A stretch of 33,090 bases of DNA from Myxococcales bacterium (GTDB lineage Bacteria > Lernaellota > Lernaellaia > Lernaellales > Lernaellaceae). The position numbers and the translations under genes are program-made. This document shows, in pieces, positions 1 through 6,628 of the stretch. How positions within the stretch are numbered: the first letter of the stretch is position 1; the number at the start of each line of letters is the position of its first letter. The DNA is taken from contig JAAYVF010000086.1 in assembly GCA_012517325.1 (NCBI GenBank), positions 1-33,090 on the forward strand, given 5' to 3'. Below the pieces are notes generated by a model. That model was given only the letters and a program-made list of their open reading frames with translations. It was not told where the DNA came from and ran no database searches.

Positions 1-123
1 AATCATTTTTAATACTTACGAGTGGCCTCCCATTGGCGATCATAGTTAAATCGGAAGTCACGGATAAATAAGCGAAAATTATTCGTTCCGGCAAATCCAG
101 CGGATGGTTTGAAGGAAAGGTGA

Positions 124-164
124 AATCGCGGCTGCTAAGCCGCTCTTACACCAGTCAGGTCGCT
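124..164 (+). repeat. REP-like repeat, copy 1
   Basis: GCGGCT (128-133), a four-base loop GCTA and AGCCGC (138-143) form a perfect six-base-pair hairpin followed by TCTTACA. The stretch 134-164 recurs with a single base change at 206-236. The stem followed by a TCYTACA tail resembles the REP elements of Pseudomonas and other Proteobacteria. That resemblance is from memory; the hairpin and the repetition are visible directly. Confidence 0.7.
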
Positions 165-205
165 GGCGCGCAATTGTTATATTTACGCAAATCCACCGGC
201 CCCAA

Positions 206-236
206 GCTAAGCCGCTCCTACACCAGTCAGGTCGCT
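206..236 (+). repeat. REP-like repeat, copy 2
   Basis: This 31-base copy matches 134-164 with one T-to-C change, and includes the shared tail CACCAGTCAGGTCGCT. The left arm of the hairpin is not conserved here, so only the right arm and tail are repeated. The exact 3' tail suggests recent duplication or common descent from a longer unit. Confidence 0.65.
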
Positions 237-290
237 TGCACTCCCGGTGTGGGTTCCGGCTTTCGCACGAAAAGACAGCGTAAGTTTTTA

Positions 291-315
291 TCGCGGCTGC
301 TAAGCCACTCCTACA
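291..315 (+). repeat. REP-like repeat, copy 3 (short)
   Basis: TCGCGGCTGCTAAGCC recurs here, followed by ACTCCTACA. The stem has one mismatch (GCGGCT against AGCCAC), and the CCAGTCAGG tail of the other copies is missing. It is a degenerate or truncated copy. Confidence 0.6.
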
Positions 316-352
316 GTGGACATGCGGTCGGCGATACCGGCGAGGATTCCGG

Positions 353-373
353 ATGCCGAAACAAGTTCGGCAT
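353..373. repeat. Perfect 8-bp palindrome, dispersed-repeat type
   Basis: ATGCCGAA (353-360), loop ACAAG and TTCGGCAT (366-373) form a perfect eight-base-pair stem. The sequence reads GGATGCCGAAACAAGTTCGG around its left arm. I recall similar AAACAAGTT-centred palindromes followed by ATGAC as dispersed repeats in unrelated bacteria. It lies between genes and lacks a T-tract, so it is not an obvious terminator. Confidence 0.55.
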
Positions 374-422
374 GACGGTGTGGTCGGCAGTGTGACGGGT
401 CGGTGGGCGGCTACGTGACGGA

Positions 423-452
423 TTGGTGGGCGGCGGCGCTCCTGGTTAGAAT
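423..452 (+). promoter_or_regulatory. Candidate promoter for yidD
   Basis: TTGGTG (423-428) and TAGAAT (447-452) are separated by 18 bases, about 50 bases before the yidD start. The -10 region sits in TCCTGGTTAGAATG. Nearly the same 14 bases recur at the candidate smpB promoter. Confidence 0.4.
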
Positions 453-502
453 GGGAAAACCGGTAGCCAGCGGGACTTTTTCCGCGCTAGAATTCCGGCC
501 GA

Positions 503-811
503 ATGAGCGCCGACATCAAAACCGCCATCCTGGTCCTTTGTCTGCTGGTCGCCCTGGCGGCGATCGACGCCCAACGACCACCCTCCCACCAGTGGGGAAC
601 GGCGTTGGTGCTGGCCGTGATCGACGCCTGGCAGGCGGTCACCGACCGCCACGAGGACATCGGCCGCTGCCTTTACACCCCGACCTGTTCCGTGTATGGG
701 GAATTGGCGATCCGCCGTTACGGGGCGTATCGCGGGGGTTGGCTGGCGCTGGCCCGCATCGATCGCTGCAACCCCAAATCCACCCGGGAGGGCGAAGACT
801 GGCTTCCATGA
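503..811 (+). CDS. yidD: YidD-family membrane protein insertion factor
   Basis: This 102-residue protein carries the YidD signature: CLYTPTCSVY at residues 56-65, then AIRRYGAYRGG, then DRCNP at 87-91, with the usual acidic and Pro residues near the C terminus. Family members are small, amphipathic, inner-face membrane proteins that assist YidC-dependent insertion. Residues 8-20 are hydrophobic and could anchor the protein, which is longer at the N terminus than the usual 70-85 residues. YidD usually sits between rnpA and yidC; here it stands apart and its stop overlaps the start of a lipoprotein gene (ATGA at 808-811), suggesting co-translation. The ribosome-binding site before ATG 503 is weak. 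The identity is secure; the role in this location is inferred. Confidence 0.9.
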   Translation: MSADIKTAILVLCLLVALAAIDAQRPPSHQWGTALVLAVIDAWQAVTDRHEDIGRCLYTPTCSVYGELAIRRYGAYRGGWLALARIDRCNPKSTREGEDWLP

Positions 812-2040
812 CACGGCGGCATACCGGCAAACGGCGGCTTCTGGCGCTGGCGGCGCTGGCGCTGGCGGCATGGCTCGGCGCCTGCGACGACCTGAAAACC
901 GCCGACGACCCGGTGGCGATCACCGCGCCCGACTCGCCCGAGGCCCAGGCCCGCCTCAAGCCGCTGCCCAGCCACCTGGAACTGCGCGTCGAGCGCGAAC
1001 AGGTCGACGTCTGCCACCGGCCCTTCGGCCTGGCCCTTTCCACCGACGGCGAAACGCTGTTCGTCGCCTGCGCCGGCAGCGGCCAGGTGATGGCGATCGA
1101 CACCGAATTTTTCGACACGCGCTGGACCAGCCGCAAGCTGTACGAACGCACCTACAAGCTGGTGGTCGATCCGCGCCGCAGCCGCGTTTACGCCATCGGC
1201 ATGAACGGCCGGCTGGTGCACGCGCTTGACAGCCGCACCGGCGCCGTCGTCGCCACGCTCAACGTCGGCGGCAACACGGCCGATCTGGCCCTGGTGCCCC
1301 AACTCGACCGCCTGATCGTCACCACCACCCAGCCGCCGCACGCGGCGCTGATCGACTTGGCCGACTTCCGCGTCGCCGGCACGGTCCGGTTCCCCACGCC
1401 GCCCGGTTCGCTGGCGATCCGGCCCGACGGCCAGCTCGCCGTGGCCAGCAGCGGCCTGTGGGAAGTCACGGTCGACAACACCGCGCCGGTCCAGGAGCCG
1501 TTGTATCTGTTCGATCCGCGCAAGTCGGGCCGCACGGTCGACAGCCTGGGGCTCGGCGGCACCCAGTCGCGCGAGGCGCTGTTCGTGCAAAACGGCAGCA
1601 TCCTGCTCGTGCCCGAACGGACCTCCGACACCGTCGCGGTGTACGACGTGGACAACCGCAGCCACCTGCGCACGATCCAGACCGGGGCGGCGCCGGAAAA
1701 AATCGTGCCGTCGCCCGACGGTCAATGGGCGTTCACCCAGGACAGCCTGGGCGCCTCGATCACCCGGATCGATGTCCTGCACGGCACGGCCAACGGCTAC
1801 GTGGTACTGCCCGCGAACCCGCAGGATCTGGTGGTGTCGCCGGACGGCACCGAACTGTACGCCGCGCTGTCCGGCGGTCCCGACAAACGGGGGCAACTGG
1901 CCGTCATCGACACCCAGTCGGTTTCGGTGGTCGACCTGATCGCCCTGGGCAAGGATCCCTGCCGCATCGCCTTCTCGCACGGCGGCCGCAAGGTCTACGT
2001 CACCAACTTCATCTCCGACACCCTCAGCGTGCTGGAATAG
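808..2040 (+). CDS. YVTN-type beta-propeller lipoprotein
   Basis: This protein of about 410 residues begins with a basic, hydrophobic signal and the lipobox LGAC (Cys about residue 26), so it is probably a lipid-anchored periplasmic or surface protein. The rest consists of repeated beta-propeller blades of the YVTN/40-residue type, such as SPDGTELYAALSGG and the C-terminal VYVTNFISDTLSVLE. Such propellers act as binding scaffolds; no catalytic residues are recognisable. I chose ATG 808 because it overlaps the yidD stop and gives a clean signal peptide; the frame stays open upstream to 403 but that part is the shadow of yidD. The gene ends just before the smpB promoter candidate. The ligand is unknown. 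Confidence 0.85.
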   Translation: MTRRHTGKRRLLALAALALAAWLGACDDLKTADDPVAITAPDSPEAQARLKPLPSHLELRVEREQVDVCHRPFGLALSTDGETLFVACAGSGQVMAIDTEFFDTRWTSRKLYERTYKLVVDPRRSRVYAIGMNGRLVHALDSRTGAVVATLNVGGNTADLALVPQLDRLIVTTTQPPHAALIDLADFRVAGTVRFPTPPGSLAIRPDGQLAVASSGLWEVTVDNTAPVQEPLYLFDPRKSGRTVDSLGLGGTQSREALFVQNGSILLVPERTSDTVAVYDVDNRSHLRTIQTGAAPEKIVPSPDGQWAFTQDSLGASITRIDVLHGTANGYVVLPANPQDLVVSPDGTELYAALSGGPDKRGQLAVIDTQSVSVVDLIALGKDPCRIAFSHGGRKVYVTNFISDTLSVLE

Positions 2041-2048
2041 CGCGAAGC

Positions 2049-2077
2049 TTGCCCGCCGCGGCGATCCTGGTTAGACT
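2049..2077 (+). promoter_or_regulatory. Candidate promoter for smpB
   Basis: TTGCCC (2049-2054) and TAGACT (2072-2077) lie 17 bases apart, ending 18 bases before the smpB start. The -10 context TCCTGGTTAGACTG matches the one before yidD at 13 of 14 bases. Confidence 0.45.
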
Positions 2078-2095
2078 GCCGGCCCTGGAGGCCAG

Positions 2096-2551
2096 GTGAG
2101 CGAAGGGGAAAAACAGATTGCCGTCAACCGGCAGGCGCGGTTCGAGTACGAGTTGCTCGAACGGACCGAGGCCGGCCTGGCGCTGGTCGGCACCGAAGTG
2201 AAATCGCTGCGCGAGGGGCGGTGCAACCTGACCGACGGCTTTGTGGAAATCCGCGACGGCCAGGCGTGGCTGCGCGACGTGCAGATCATGCCCTACTCGC
2301 ACGGCAATCGCATGAACCACGAACCGAAGCGCCGCCGCAAGCTGCTGTTGCACAAGAACGAAATCCGCAAGCTGCAAGCCAAGATCGCCGAGCGCGGCCT
2401 GACCTGCGTCCCCATCAGGATGTATTTCCGCGACGGCCTGGCCAAGGTCGAAATCGCCCTCGCCCGCGGCAAGAAGGCCCCCGACAAGCGCGAGGACATC
2501 AAGCGCCGCGAGGCCGATCGCGAGGCGCACCGGGCGATGAAGAACCGCTAG
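2096..2551 (+). CDS. smpB: SsrA-binding protein SmpB
   Basis: SmpB binds tmRNA and delivers it to stalled ribosomes for trans-translation. The 151-residue product has the family landmarks in order: NRQARFEYEL near residue 11, GTEVKSLREG near 32, the PYSHGNRMNHEPKRRRKLLL segment, and the basic C-terminal tail GKKAPDKREDIKRRE that enters the decoding centre. The start is GTG 2096, preceded by GGAGG in CCTGGAGGCCAG. I looked for the tmRNA gene next to it and found none in the window. It ends 42 bases from the converging Fe-S protein gene. Confidence 0.97.
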   Translation: MSEGEKQIAVNRQARFEYELLERTEAGLALVGTEVKSLREGRCNLTDGFVEIRDGQAWLRDVQIMPYSHGNRMNHEPKRRRKLLLHKNEIRKLQAKIAERGLTCVPIRMYFRDGLAKVEIALARGKKAPDKREDIKRREADREAHRAMKNR

Positions 2552-2593
2552 CCTGCCCCTTTTTCCCGGTGCGCCCCCGGTCTACGGCTCTCC

Positions 2594-3334
2594 TTACCCG
2601 ATCAACAAGCCTTCCAGGCGAATCCGCGTCCCTTCGGGCGTGTTTTGAATGAAGTTGATCAGGCCGCTGTGCCGCCATTGCAGCATGCACATCCGCGGCT
2701 GGAAAAAGTAACGCTGGCCGATGCGCAGTTCGGCGTTGGTGCGCGTGACGATGCCCTCGTAGGCCTCGGCGGAGTAATAGCCGATGTCCTTGAAGCCCTC
2801 CAGCCGCGGGCGCAGCGGGCCGGTGACGCACCAGACGATGACGCCGGTACGCTGGTCCACGTCGATGACCACGCCGCAGTGGGTGATCGGGCAGCCGCAG
2901 GACATGCCGAGCGGGCGGCCGATCATCACGTCGCCGACCTGCATGTTCAGTTCGCGGGTCAGCATCGGGTTGTGCGGCAGGCAGACCTCACGCGGGCCGG
3001 GATCCTCGGGCAGGTGTTCGAGGAAGAAATCGAAATCACGGCCGAGGCTGTCTTTCCACTCCGTCGGTTCCTGTTCCCAGGCGAAAGTCGGCAGCGGCGC
3101 GGGCGCGCAGGCGCCACAGACCGTCTGCGCTTCCTTCGCGCGTTTTACCGCGGCGGCCTGTTTCTGCGCGTCGATTTCGGCCTTGTCGCGTTCCTGCTGC
3201 TTGAGCAGCATCACGCAGCGTTTGAGCAAATCCGGCTGACCGGGCAATTTGTCCGCCAGCGCCTGACACGTCCGGTAACCGCACAGGCCGCAATCGAGAC
3301 CCGGCAGTTCGATGCCTTTCATTTCCGTCACCAT
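2594..3334 (-). CDS. Cys-rich Fe-S protein of an Rrf2-led operon
   Basis: This 246-residue cytoplasmic protein starts with a 4Fe-4S domain of the PF04060 type: C15-x2-C18-x4-C23-x16-C40, in LDCGLCGYRTC. That domain also occurs in the corrinoid Fe-S protein of acetyl-CoA synthase and in RnfB. A charged helix (about 45-70) follows, then CGAC (73-76), and a C-terminal domain of about 150 residues with C118, the cluster CGCPITHC (146-153), C169 and C216. These could hold further metal sites. I chose ATG 3334 because GAGGAGAG lies just upstream; earlier in-frame residues overlap the GTPase gene. It is the last gene of the Rrf2, ABC ATPase, GTPase operon. The function is not known to me; an Fe-S scaffold or redox partner is a guess. 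Confidence 0.8.
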   Translation of the reverse strand: MVTEMKGIELPGLDCGLCGYRTCQALADKLPGQPDLLKRCVMLLKQQERDKAEIDAQKQAAAVKRAKEAQTVCGACAPAPLPTFAWEQEPTEWKDSLGRDFDFFLEHLPEDPGPREVCLPHNPMLTRELNMQVGDVMIGRPLGMSCGCPITHCGVVIDVDQRTGVIVWCVTGPLRPRLEGFKDIGYYSAEAYEGIVTRTNAELRIGQRYFFQPRMCMLQWRHSGLINFIQNTPEGTRIRLEGLLIG

Positions 3335-3347
3335 GGTCGTCTCTCCT

Positions 3348-4049
3348 CTATTCCCCGCGGTACAGCAGTTGACCGTCGAGCGGCCGGACAACACCGAAGT
3401 GCTTTTCCCAGCCGATTTCCTTCTTGCCGACGCAGATCGTGCAGGTGCCGACCGGCGGGTTGCCGCGCAACGCCAGCGACTCCGGCGCTTCCGGGGTCTG
3501 CCGGACCATCTCGACCAGCGGATCGATGCCGATGCCGTACAAGGCGTTGACCTCGCGCACCTTCACCTCGGGCGCCGCCAACTGGATGCGGGCGCGGAAC
3601 ACCTCGCGCTCGGCCTGCGACACCAGGTCGATCTTGGTGACCACGGCGATGTCGGCGAGCGACAGGATGGGGCCGACCTTGAGGGGCAGGTTCATGCCGC
3701 TGGTCGCCTCGAGGACCGCGATGCCCAGGCCGCCGTCGGCGTAAGGCGCGCAACGCAGGCACAGGCCCGCCGTCTCGACCAGCAGGATCGTCGCCAGGTT
3801 CCGCTCCGCCCAGCGCAACGCGTCGCCCAGCACCATGACGCTGCAGTGATCCGGGCACAATTCGCCGGAGTACGTCTTGCGCGTCGGAATGTCGAATTCC
3901 TTCGCGAACAGTTCGTCCTCGTCGGCATACTGCACGTCGATTTTCAAAAACGCCGGGCGCTCGCCCATCCCGATCAGTTTCTTCGTGACGTGCCGCAGCA
4001 CCGCCGTCTTGCCGGTCGTCGCCGGCCCCGCGCAAATGACCAGTTTCAT
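3348..4049 (-). CDS. HypB/UreG-like GTPase with Cys metal motifs
   Basis: This 233-residue P-loop protein has GPATTGKT (8-15), an ETAG switch (92-95) and TKID (138-141) for guanine recognition. The fold and motif order match the SIMIBI GTPases HypB and UreG, which drive nickel delivery to hydrogenase and urease. It carries CPDHC (65-69), CLRC (97-100) and CTIC (203-206), giving several soft-metal or Fe-S ligands. There are no hydrogenase or urease genes in the window. The start overlaps the stop of the upstream ABC ATPase gene (ATGA at 4046-4049), and the Fe-S gene follows after 13 bases. The GTPase class is well supported; the metal and client protein are unknown. Confidence 0.85.
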   Translation of the reverse strand: MKLVICAGPATTGKTAVLRHVTKKLIGMGERPAFLKIDVQYADEDELFAKEFDIPTRKTYSGELCPDHCSVMVLGDALRWAERNLATILLVETAGLCLRCAPYADGGLGIAVLEATSGMNLPLKVGPILSLADIAVVTKIDLVSQAEREVFRARIQLAAPEVKVREVNALYGIGIDPLVEMVRQTPEAPESLALRGNPPVGTCTICVGKKEIGWEKHFGVVRPLDGQLLYRGE

Positions 4050-4828
4050 GCCAAACCTCCGACATCTTGCAGTTGCAATTGATTACCCAGGCGGATTTTC
4101 TCGCGCAGGGCCGTGTACATGTCGTCCCACCGGCTGACGGTGACGGCGCACTTCTTCTCTTCCTCGTTGGTTACCAGCAGCTTCGTGATGCAGCCGTTCT
4201 CCAGCACGATCCGGTAATCCGAAAGCAGCGCGATGCGCGGATCGTGGGTGACGAAAATGAAGATCTTGCGGTGCTGCCGCAGCAGTTCCAGCGCCCGCGT
4301 CCGGTTGATGCCCGCGTTTTCGACCTCGTCCAACAGCACGATCGGCGTGTTGCAGACGATCGTCGCGTCGGCGATCAGCATCGCGCGGGTCTGGCCGCCG
4401 GAAAGCTCGGTCATCGTGTTGGTCTCGATGATCGGCTCGCCGGTAAGCTGGTTGGCGAAGTCGATCGTCTGCTGCACCAACTCGCTCACCTTGGCGTTGC
4501 TGTCGCAACGGATGCCGGCGTGGATTTTCAAAAACTCGATCACCGACAGGTCGGAAAGAAAATTGGTGTGCTGGGTGATCAGGGCAATCGGATTGCTTGA
4601 CGGGTTGTAACGATAGGCCGCCGGTGGCCGTTTCCCGTCGATCAGCAGGCGCCGCCCGGTGGGCGTGTTGCCGTCGGCGAACAGCTCGATGTCGTTGATC
4701 AGCGTGGTTTTGCCCGAGCCGGTCGGCCCGACGATGCTGACCACGTCGCCCATGTTCATGTCGATGCGTTGGACCGGCTCCGGCGCGCCGTTTTTGCCGT
4801 GTCCGCCAATCAAAGTGATGGTCTCCAC
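4046..4828 (-). CDS. Soluble ABC-type ATPase without permease
   Basis: This 260-residue protein is an ABC nucleotide-binding domain: Walker A GPTGSGKTT (34-42), Q-loop Gln near 86, signature LSGGQ (142-146), Walker B VLLDE (164-168) and the switch His in FVTHD near 195. No transmembrane gene is nearby, so it probably acts as a soluble ATPase, like SufC or the methyl-coenzyme M reductase activator A2, rather than as a transporter. Walker B continues as DEVENAG rather than the usual DEPTSGLD, and the C-terminal 50 residues are a non-canonical extension. The gene lies 50 bases after the Rrf2 gene, with TAAGGAGGG ahead of its ATG, and overlaps the GTPase gene by four bases. Confidence 0.85.
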   Translation of the reverse strand: METITLIGGHGKNGAPEPVQRIDMNMGDVVSIVGPTGSGKTTLINDIELFADGNTPTGRRLLIDGKRPPAAYRYNPSSNPIALITQHTNFLSDLSVIEFLKIHAGIRCDSNAKVSELVQQTIDFANQLTGEPIIETNTMTELSGGQTRAMLIADATIVCNTPIVLLDEVENAGINRTRALELLRQHRKIFIFVTHDPRIALLSDYRIVLENGCITKLLVTNEEEKKCAVTVSRWDDMYTALREKIRLGNQLQLQDVGGLA

Positions 4829-4878
4829 AATACCCTCCTTAACCGATCGGATAAGTCATATTTAAGCGGAAAAAAAAG

Positions 4879-5283
4879 TTACACCACTTCCGCCAGGGTG
4901 GTTTCTTCCAACTTCTTCGCGGTGTAGTCGCGAATATCGCGAAAAACCGCGGTCAGGCGTTCTTCCTTTTCGATGGGGGTGGACTCGTAAAAATAGGTGC
5001 TGACCGATTCGGTCGGCGCCAGGGCGCCGTCGAAGAGGCGAATGATCTCGGCGATGGAGATTTCGCCGGCGTCGCGGGCGAGGCGAAAGCCGCCGTGTTG
5101 GCCCTTGGTGCTCATCACGATCCGGGCCCGTTTTAGCGCCAGCATGATCTGCTCGAGGAAACTCTGCGGGATGCCCTGCTCCTTCGCGATCCGCTCGGCG
5201 CTGATGTAACCCTCGTCGCCGTCGTGACGCGCCAGGTAAATCAAGGCCAGCAAGGCGTATTCGCTACGAGAAGTCAGCCGCAT
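4879..5283 (-). CDS. Rrf2-family transcriptional regulator, Cys-free
   Basis: This 134-residue protein shows the Rrf2 winged-helix pattern: MRLTSRSEYALLALIYLA, the recognition helix QGIPQSFLEQIMLAL (about 36-50) and the wing STKGQHGGFRLAR (about 58-70). IscR, NsrR and RsrR bind Fe-S clusters through Cys residues in the following loop; here that loop (about 88-106) has none, and the protein has no Cys at all. It may sense through another ligand or act without a cofactor. It heads the ABC ATPase, GTPase and Fe-S operon and probably regulates it and itself. A near-palindrome overlapping a candidate -10 lies 25-45 bases upstream. Confidence 0.9.
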   Translation of the reverse strand: MRLTSRSEYALLALIYLARHDGDEGYISAERIAKEQGIPQSFLEQIMLALKRARIVMSTKGQHGGFRLARDAGEISIAEIIRLFDGALAPTESVSTYFYESTPIEKEERLTAVFRDIRDYTAKKLEETTLAEVV

Positions 5284-5307
5284 GTTTCCGTCCCCGTATG
5301 TTTTACG

Positions 5308-5327
5308 ACTAGTCCGACCAGATTAGT
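5308..5327 (-). promoter_or_regulatory. Candidate Rrf2 operator
   Basis: ACTAGTC (5308-5314) and GATTAGT (5321-5327) are inverted arms with one mismatch and a six-base spacer. The site is just upstream of the Rrf2 gene and overlaps its candidate -10 element, a position suited to autorepression. GACTA-type half-sites are known for IscR-like Rrf2 proteins. Binding by this regulator is inferred. Confidence 0.4.
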
Positions 5328-5351
5328 AGCATAAGATAACAAGGCCGTCAA
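5323..5351 (-). promoter_or_regulatory. Candidate promoter of the Rrf2 operon
   Basis: Reading the minus strand, TTGACG (5351-5346) is followed after 17 bases by TACTAA (5328-5323). The -35 box is good and the -10 weak. The start codon at 5283 is about 40 bases downstream. Confidence 0.35.
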
Positions 5352-5440
5352 GCCGGATTTTTGAGCCATTTGGTCCCGGCCCGCCGCCGCCCCGGAGATT
5401 CGCCTTTCAGGATTCATTCCCCCTGGCGGCCGCAGCGAAA

Positions 5441-5461
5441 CGCCCCTAGCCACGAGGGGCG
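5441..5461. other. Hairpin in the leader of the aminotransferase gene
   Basis: CGCCCCT (5441-5447) and AGGGGCG (5455-5461) form a perfect seven-base-pair stem with a seven-base loop. It lies between the divergent Rrf2 and aminotransferase genes, about 45 bases before the latter. There is no good T-tract on either side, so a terminator is unlikely; it could be a leader structure or a dispersed repeat. Confidence 0.35.
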
Positions 5462-5506
5462 ACTCTTGTTAATGTAGCGCCGAATTTTCTCACACGGAGT
5501 ATGACG

Positions 5507-6628
5507 ATGGCTGTACCTCTTCTCGACCTCCAGATGCAATACAAGCAGATTCAAACGGAAGTGGAAGCGGCGGTGTTGGCGGGCTGCCGCTCGGGCCAGT
5601 ATATCCTGGGTGCCGCGGTCGAAAAATTCGAGACGGAAATCGCGGCTTATTGCGGCGCGGGCGCCGCGTTGGGCGTTTCCTCGGGCAGCGACGCGCTGCT
5701 GATGGCGCTGATGGACGCCGGCGTCGGGCCGGGCGACGAGGTCATCACGACGCCGTTTTCGTTCTTCGCGACGGTGGGGGCGATCGTCCGCCTGGGCGCC
5801 ACGCCCGTGTTCGCGGACATCGACCCGGACAGCTTCAACCTCGACGAGAACATCGCGCTGTCGAAATTCAATTACCGCACCAAGGCGGTGATCATCGTCC
5901 ACCTGTTCGGCCGCTGGTGCGAGTGCGACCGGCTGAAGGCGGCCTGCGAAAAGCACCACATCCCGCTGATCGAGGACGCGGCGCAGGCGATCGGCTGCGC
6001 GGACGCCCAGGGCCGGCGTGCCGGCAGCGTCGGCCACTACGGCGCGTTCAGCTTTTTCCCGAGCAAGAACCTCGGCGCGTTCGGCGACGGCGGGCTGATC
6101 ACCGTGCCGGATAAGGCGACCGGCGAGCGGGTGAAGCTGCTGCGCAACCACGGCATGAACCCGCCCTACACCCATCACGTGGTCGGCGGCAATTTCCGCC
6201 TCGACGCGCTGCAGGCGGCGATCCTCTCGGTCAAGCTGAAGTACCTGGAAGGCTGGCACGTCGGCCGGCAGGCCAACGCCGAGCGGTATCGCGAGTTGTT
6301 CGCCGAGGCCAAGGTCCCGGCGGAAAAGGTGAAACTGCCGACGACCGGCCCCGGCCGGCATATTTTCAACCAGTACACCATCCGCTGCGCCGACCGCGAC
6401 GGCCTGCTGGCGCATCTGCGGGCGCGCAAAATCGGCTGTGCCGTGTACTATCCCAATTGCCTGCACCTGCAGCCGTGCTTCGCGAGCCTGAACCACAAGG
6501 CGGGGGATTATCCGTTATCGGAGCAGGCGGCGCGGGAAGTGTTGTCGATTCCGGTTTATCCCGAATTGACGATCGATCAGCAGCGCGAAGTCGCGCAGGC
6601 GATCGCGGAATTTTATCGGAAGCGCTAG
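5507..6628 (+). CDS. DegT/DnrJ/EryC1/StrS-family aminotransferase
   Basis: This 373-residue enzyme belongs to the PLP-dependent sugar aminotransferases that act on keto-sugar nucleotides for glycan or O-antigen synthesis. Family marks are VPLLDLQ at the N terminus, SGSDALLMAL (phosphate-binding loop), EDAAQAIG near 157-164 (Asp to the PLP nitrogen, Gln stacking), and FFPSKNLGAFGDGG with the Schiff-base Lys near residue 187. I prefer ATG 5507 over ATG 5501 because CGGAG (5495-5499) is seven bases before the former and one before the latter. No sugar-nucleotide partner genes are adjacent, so the substrate cannot be named. Its stop shares CTAG with the stop of the converging membrane-protein gene. 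Confidence 0.92.
   Translation: MAVPLLDLQMQYKQIQTEVEAAVLAGCRSGQYILGAAVEKFETEIAAYCGAGAALGVSSGSDALLMALMDAGVGPGDEVITTPFSFFATVGAIVRLGATPVFADIDPDSFNLDENIALSKFNYRTKAVIIVHLFGRWCECDRLKAACEKHHIPLIEDAAQAIGCADAQGRRAGSVGHYGAFSFFPSKNLGAFGDGGLITVPDKATGERVKLLRNHGMNPPYTHHVVGGNFRLDALQAAILSVKLKYLEGWHVGRQANAERYRELFAEAKVPAEKVKLPTTGPGRHIFNQYTIRCADRDGLLAHLRARKIGCAVYYPNCLHLQPCFASLNHKAGDYPLSEQAAREVLSIPVYPELTIDQQREVAQAIAEFYRKR

Larger units (their letters stand above)
1..502. other. Gene-free left end with short palindromic repeats
   Basis: About 500 bases upstream of yidD hold no convincing gene. The first 120 bases are AT-rich and featureless to me. From about 124 to 373 the segment carries three copies of a REP-like repeat and one separate perfect palindrome, listed individually. 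A 91-residue open frame crosses this stretch, but it is built from the repeats and has a repetitive Arg/Ser-rich translation, so I do not call it a gene. The last 80 bases contain a candidate promoter for yidD. Confidence 0.6.

Noticed and set aside
120-395. A 91-codon open frame on the + strand
   Set aside because: It is made of the REP-like repeats and its translation repeats SRSYTSQVA; no ribosome-binding site or family match.
403-807. Upstream extension of the beta-propeller lipoprotein frame
   Set aside because: It overlaps all of yidD in another frame and would bury the clean lipoprotein signal peptide that starts at 808.
718-1980. A 420-codon minus-strand frame opposite the lipoprotein gene, and similar long frames at 5414-6496, 7539-8681, 21426-22784, 23925-25346 and 27975-29699
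   Set aside because: All lie opposite well-supported genes and have the RRAD/GQH-type composition of antisense frames in GC-rich DNA.
2552-2593. tmRNA gene next to smpB
   Set aside because: The gap is only 42 bases and no tRNA-like ends or ANYALAA-type tag frame could be found there or nearby.
5441-5461. Terminator between Rrf2 and aminotransferase genes
   Set aside because: The hairpin is perfect but lacks a T-tract on both sides, and lies in the leader of the + strand gene.
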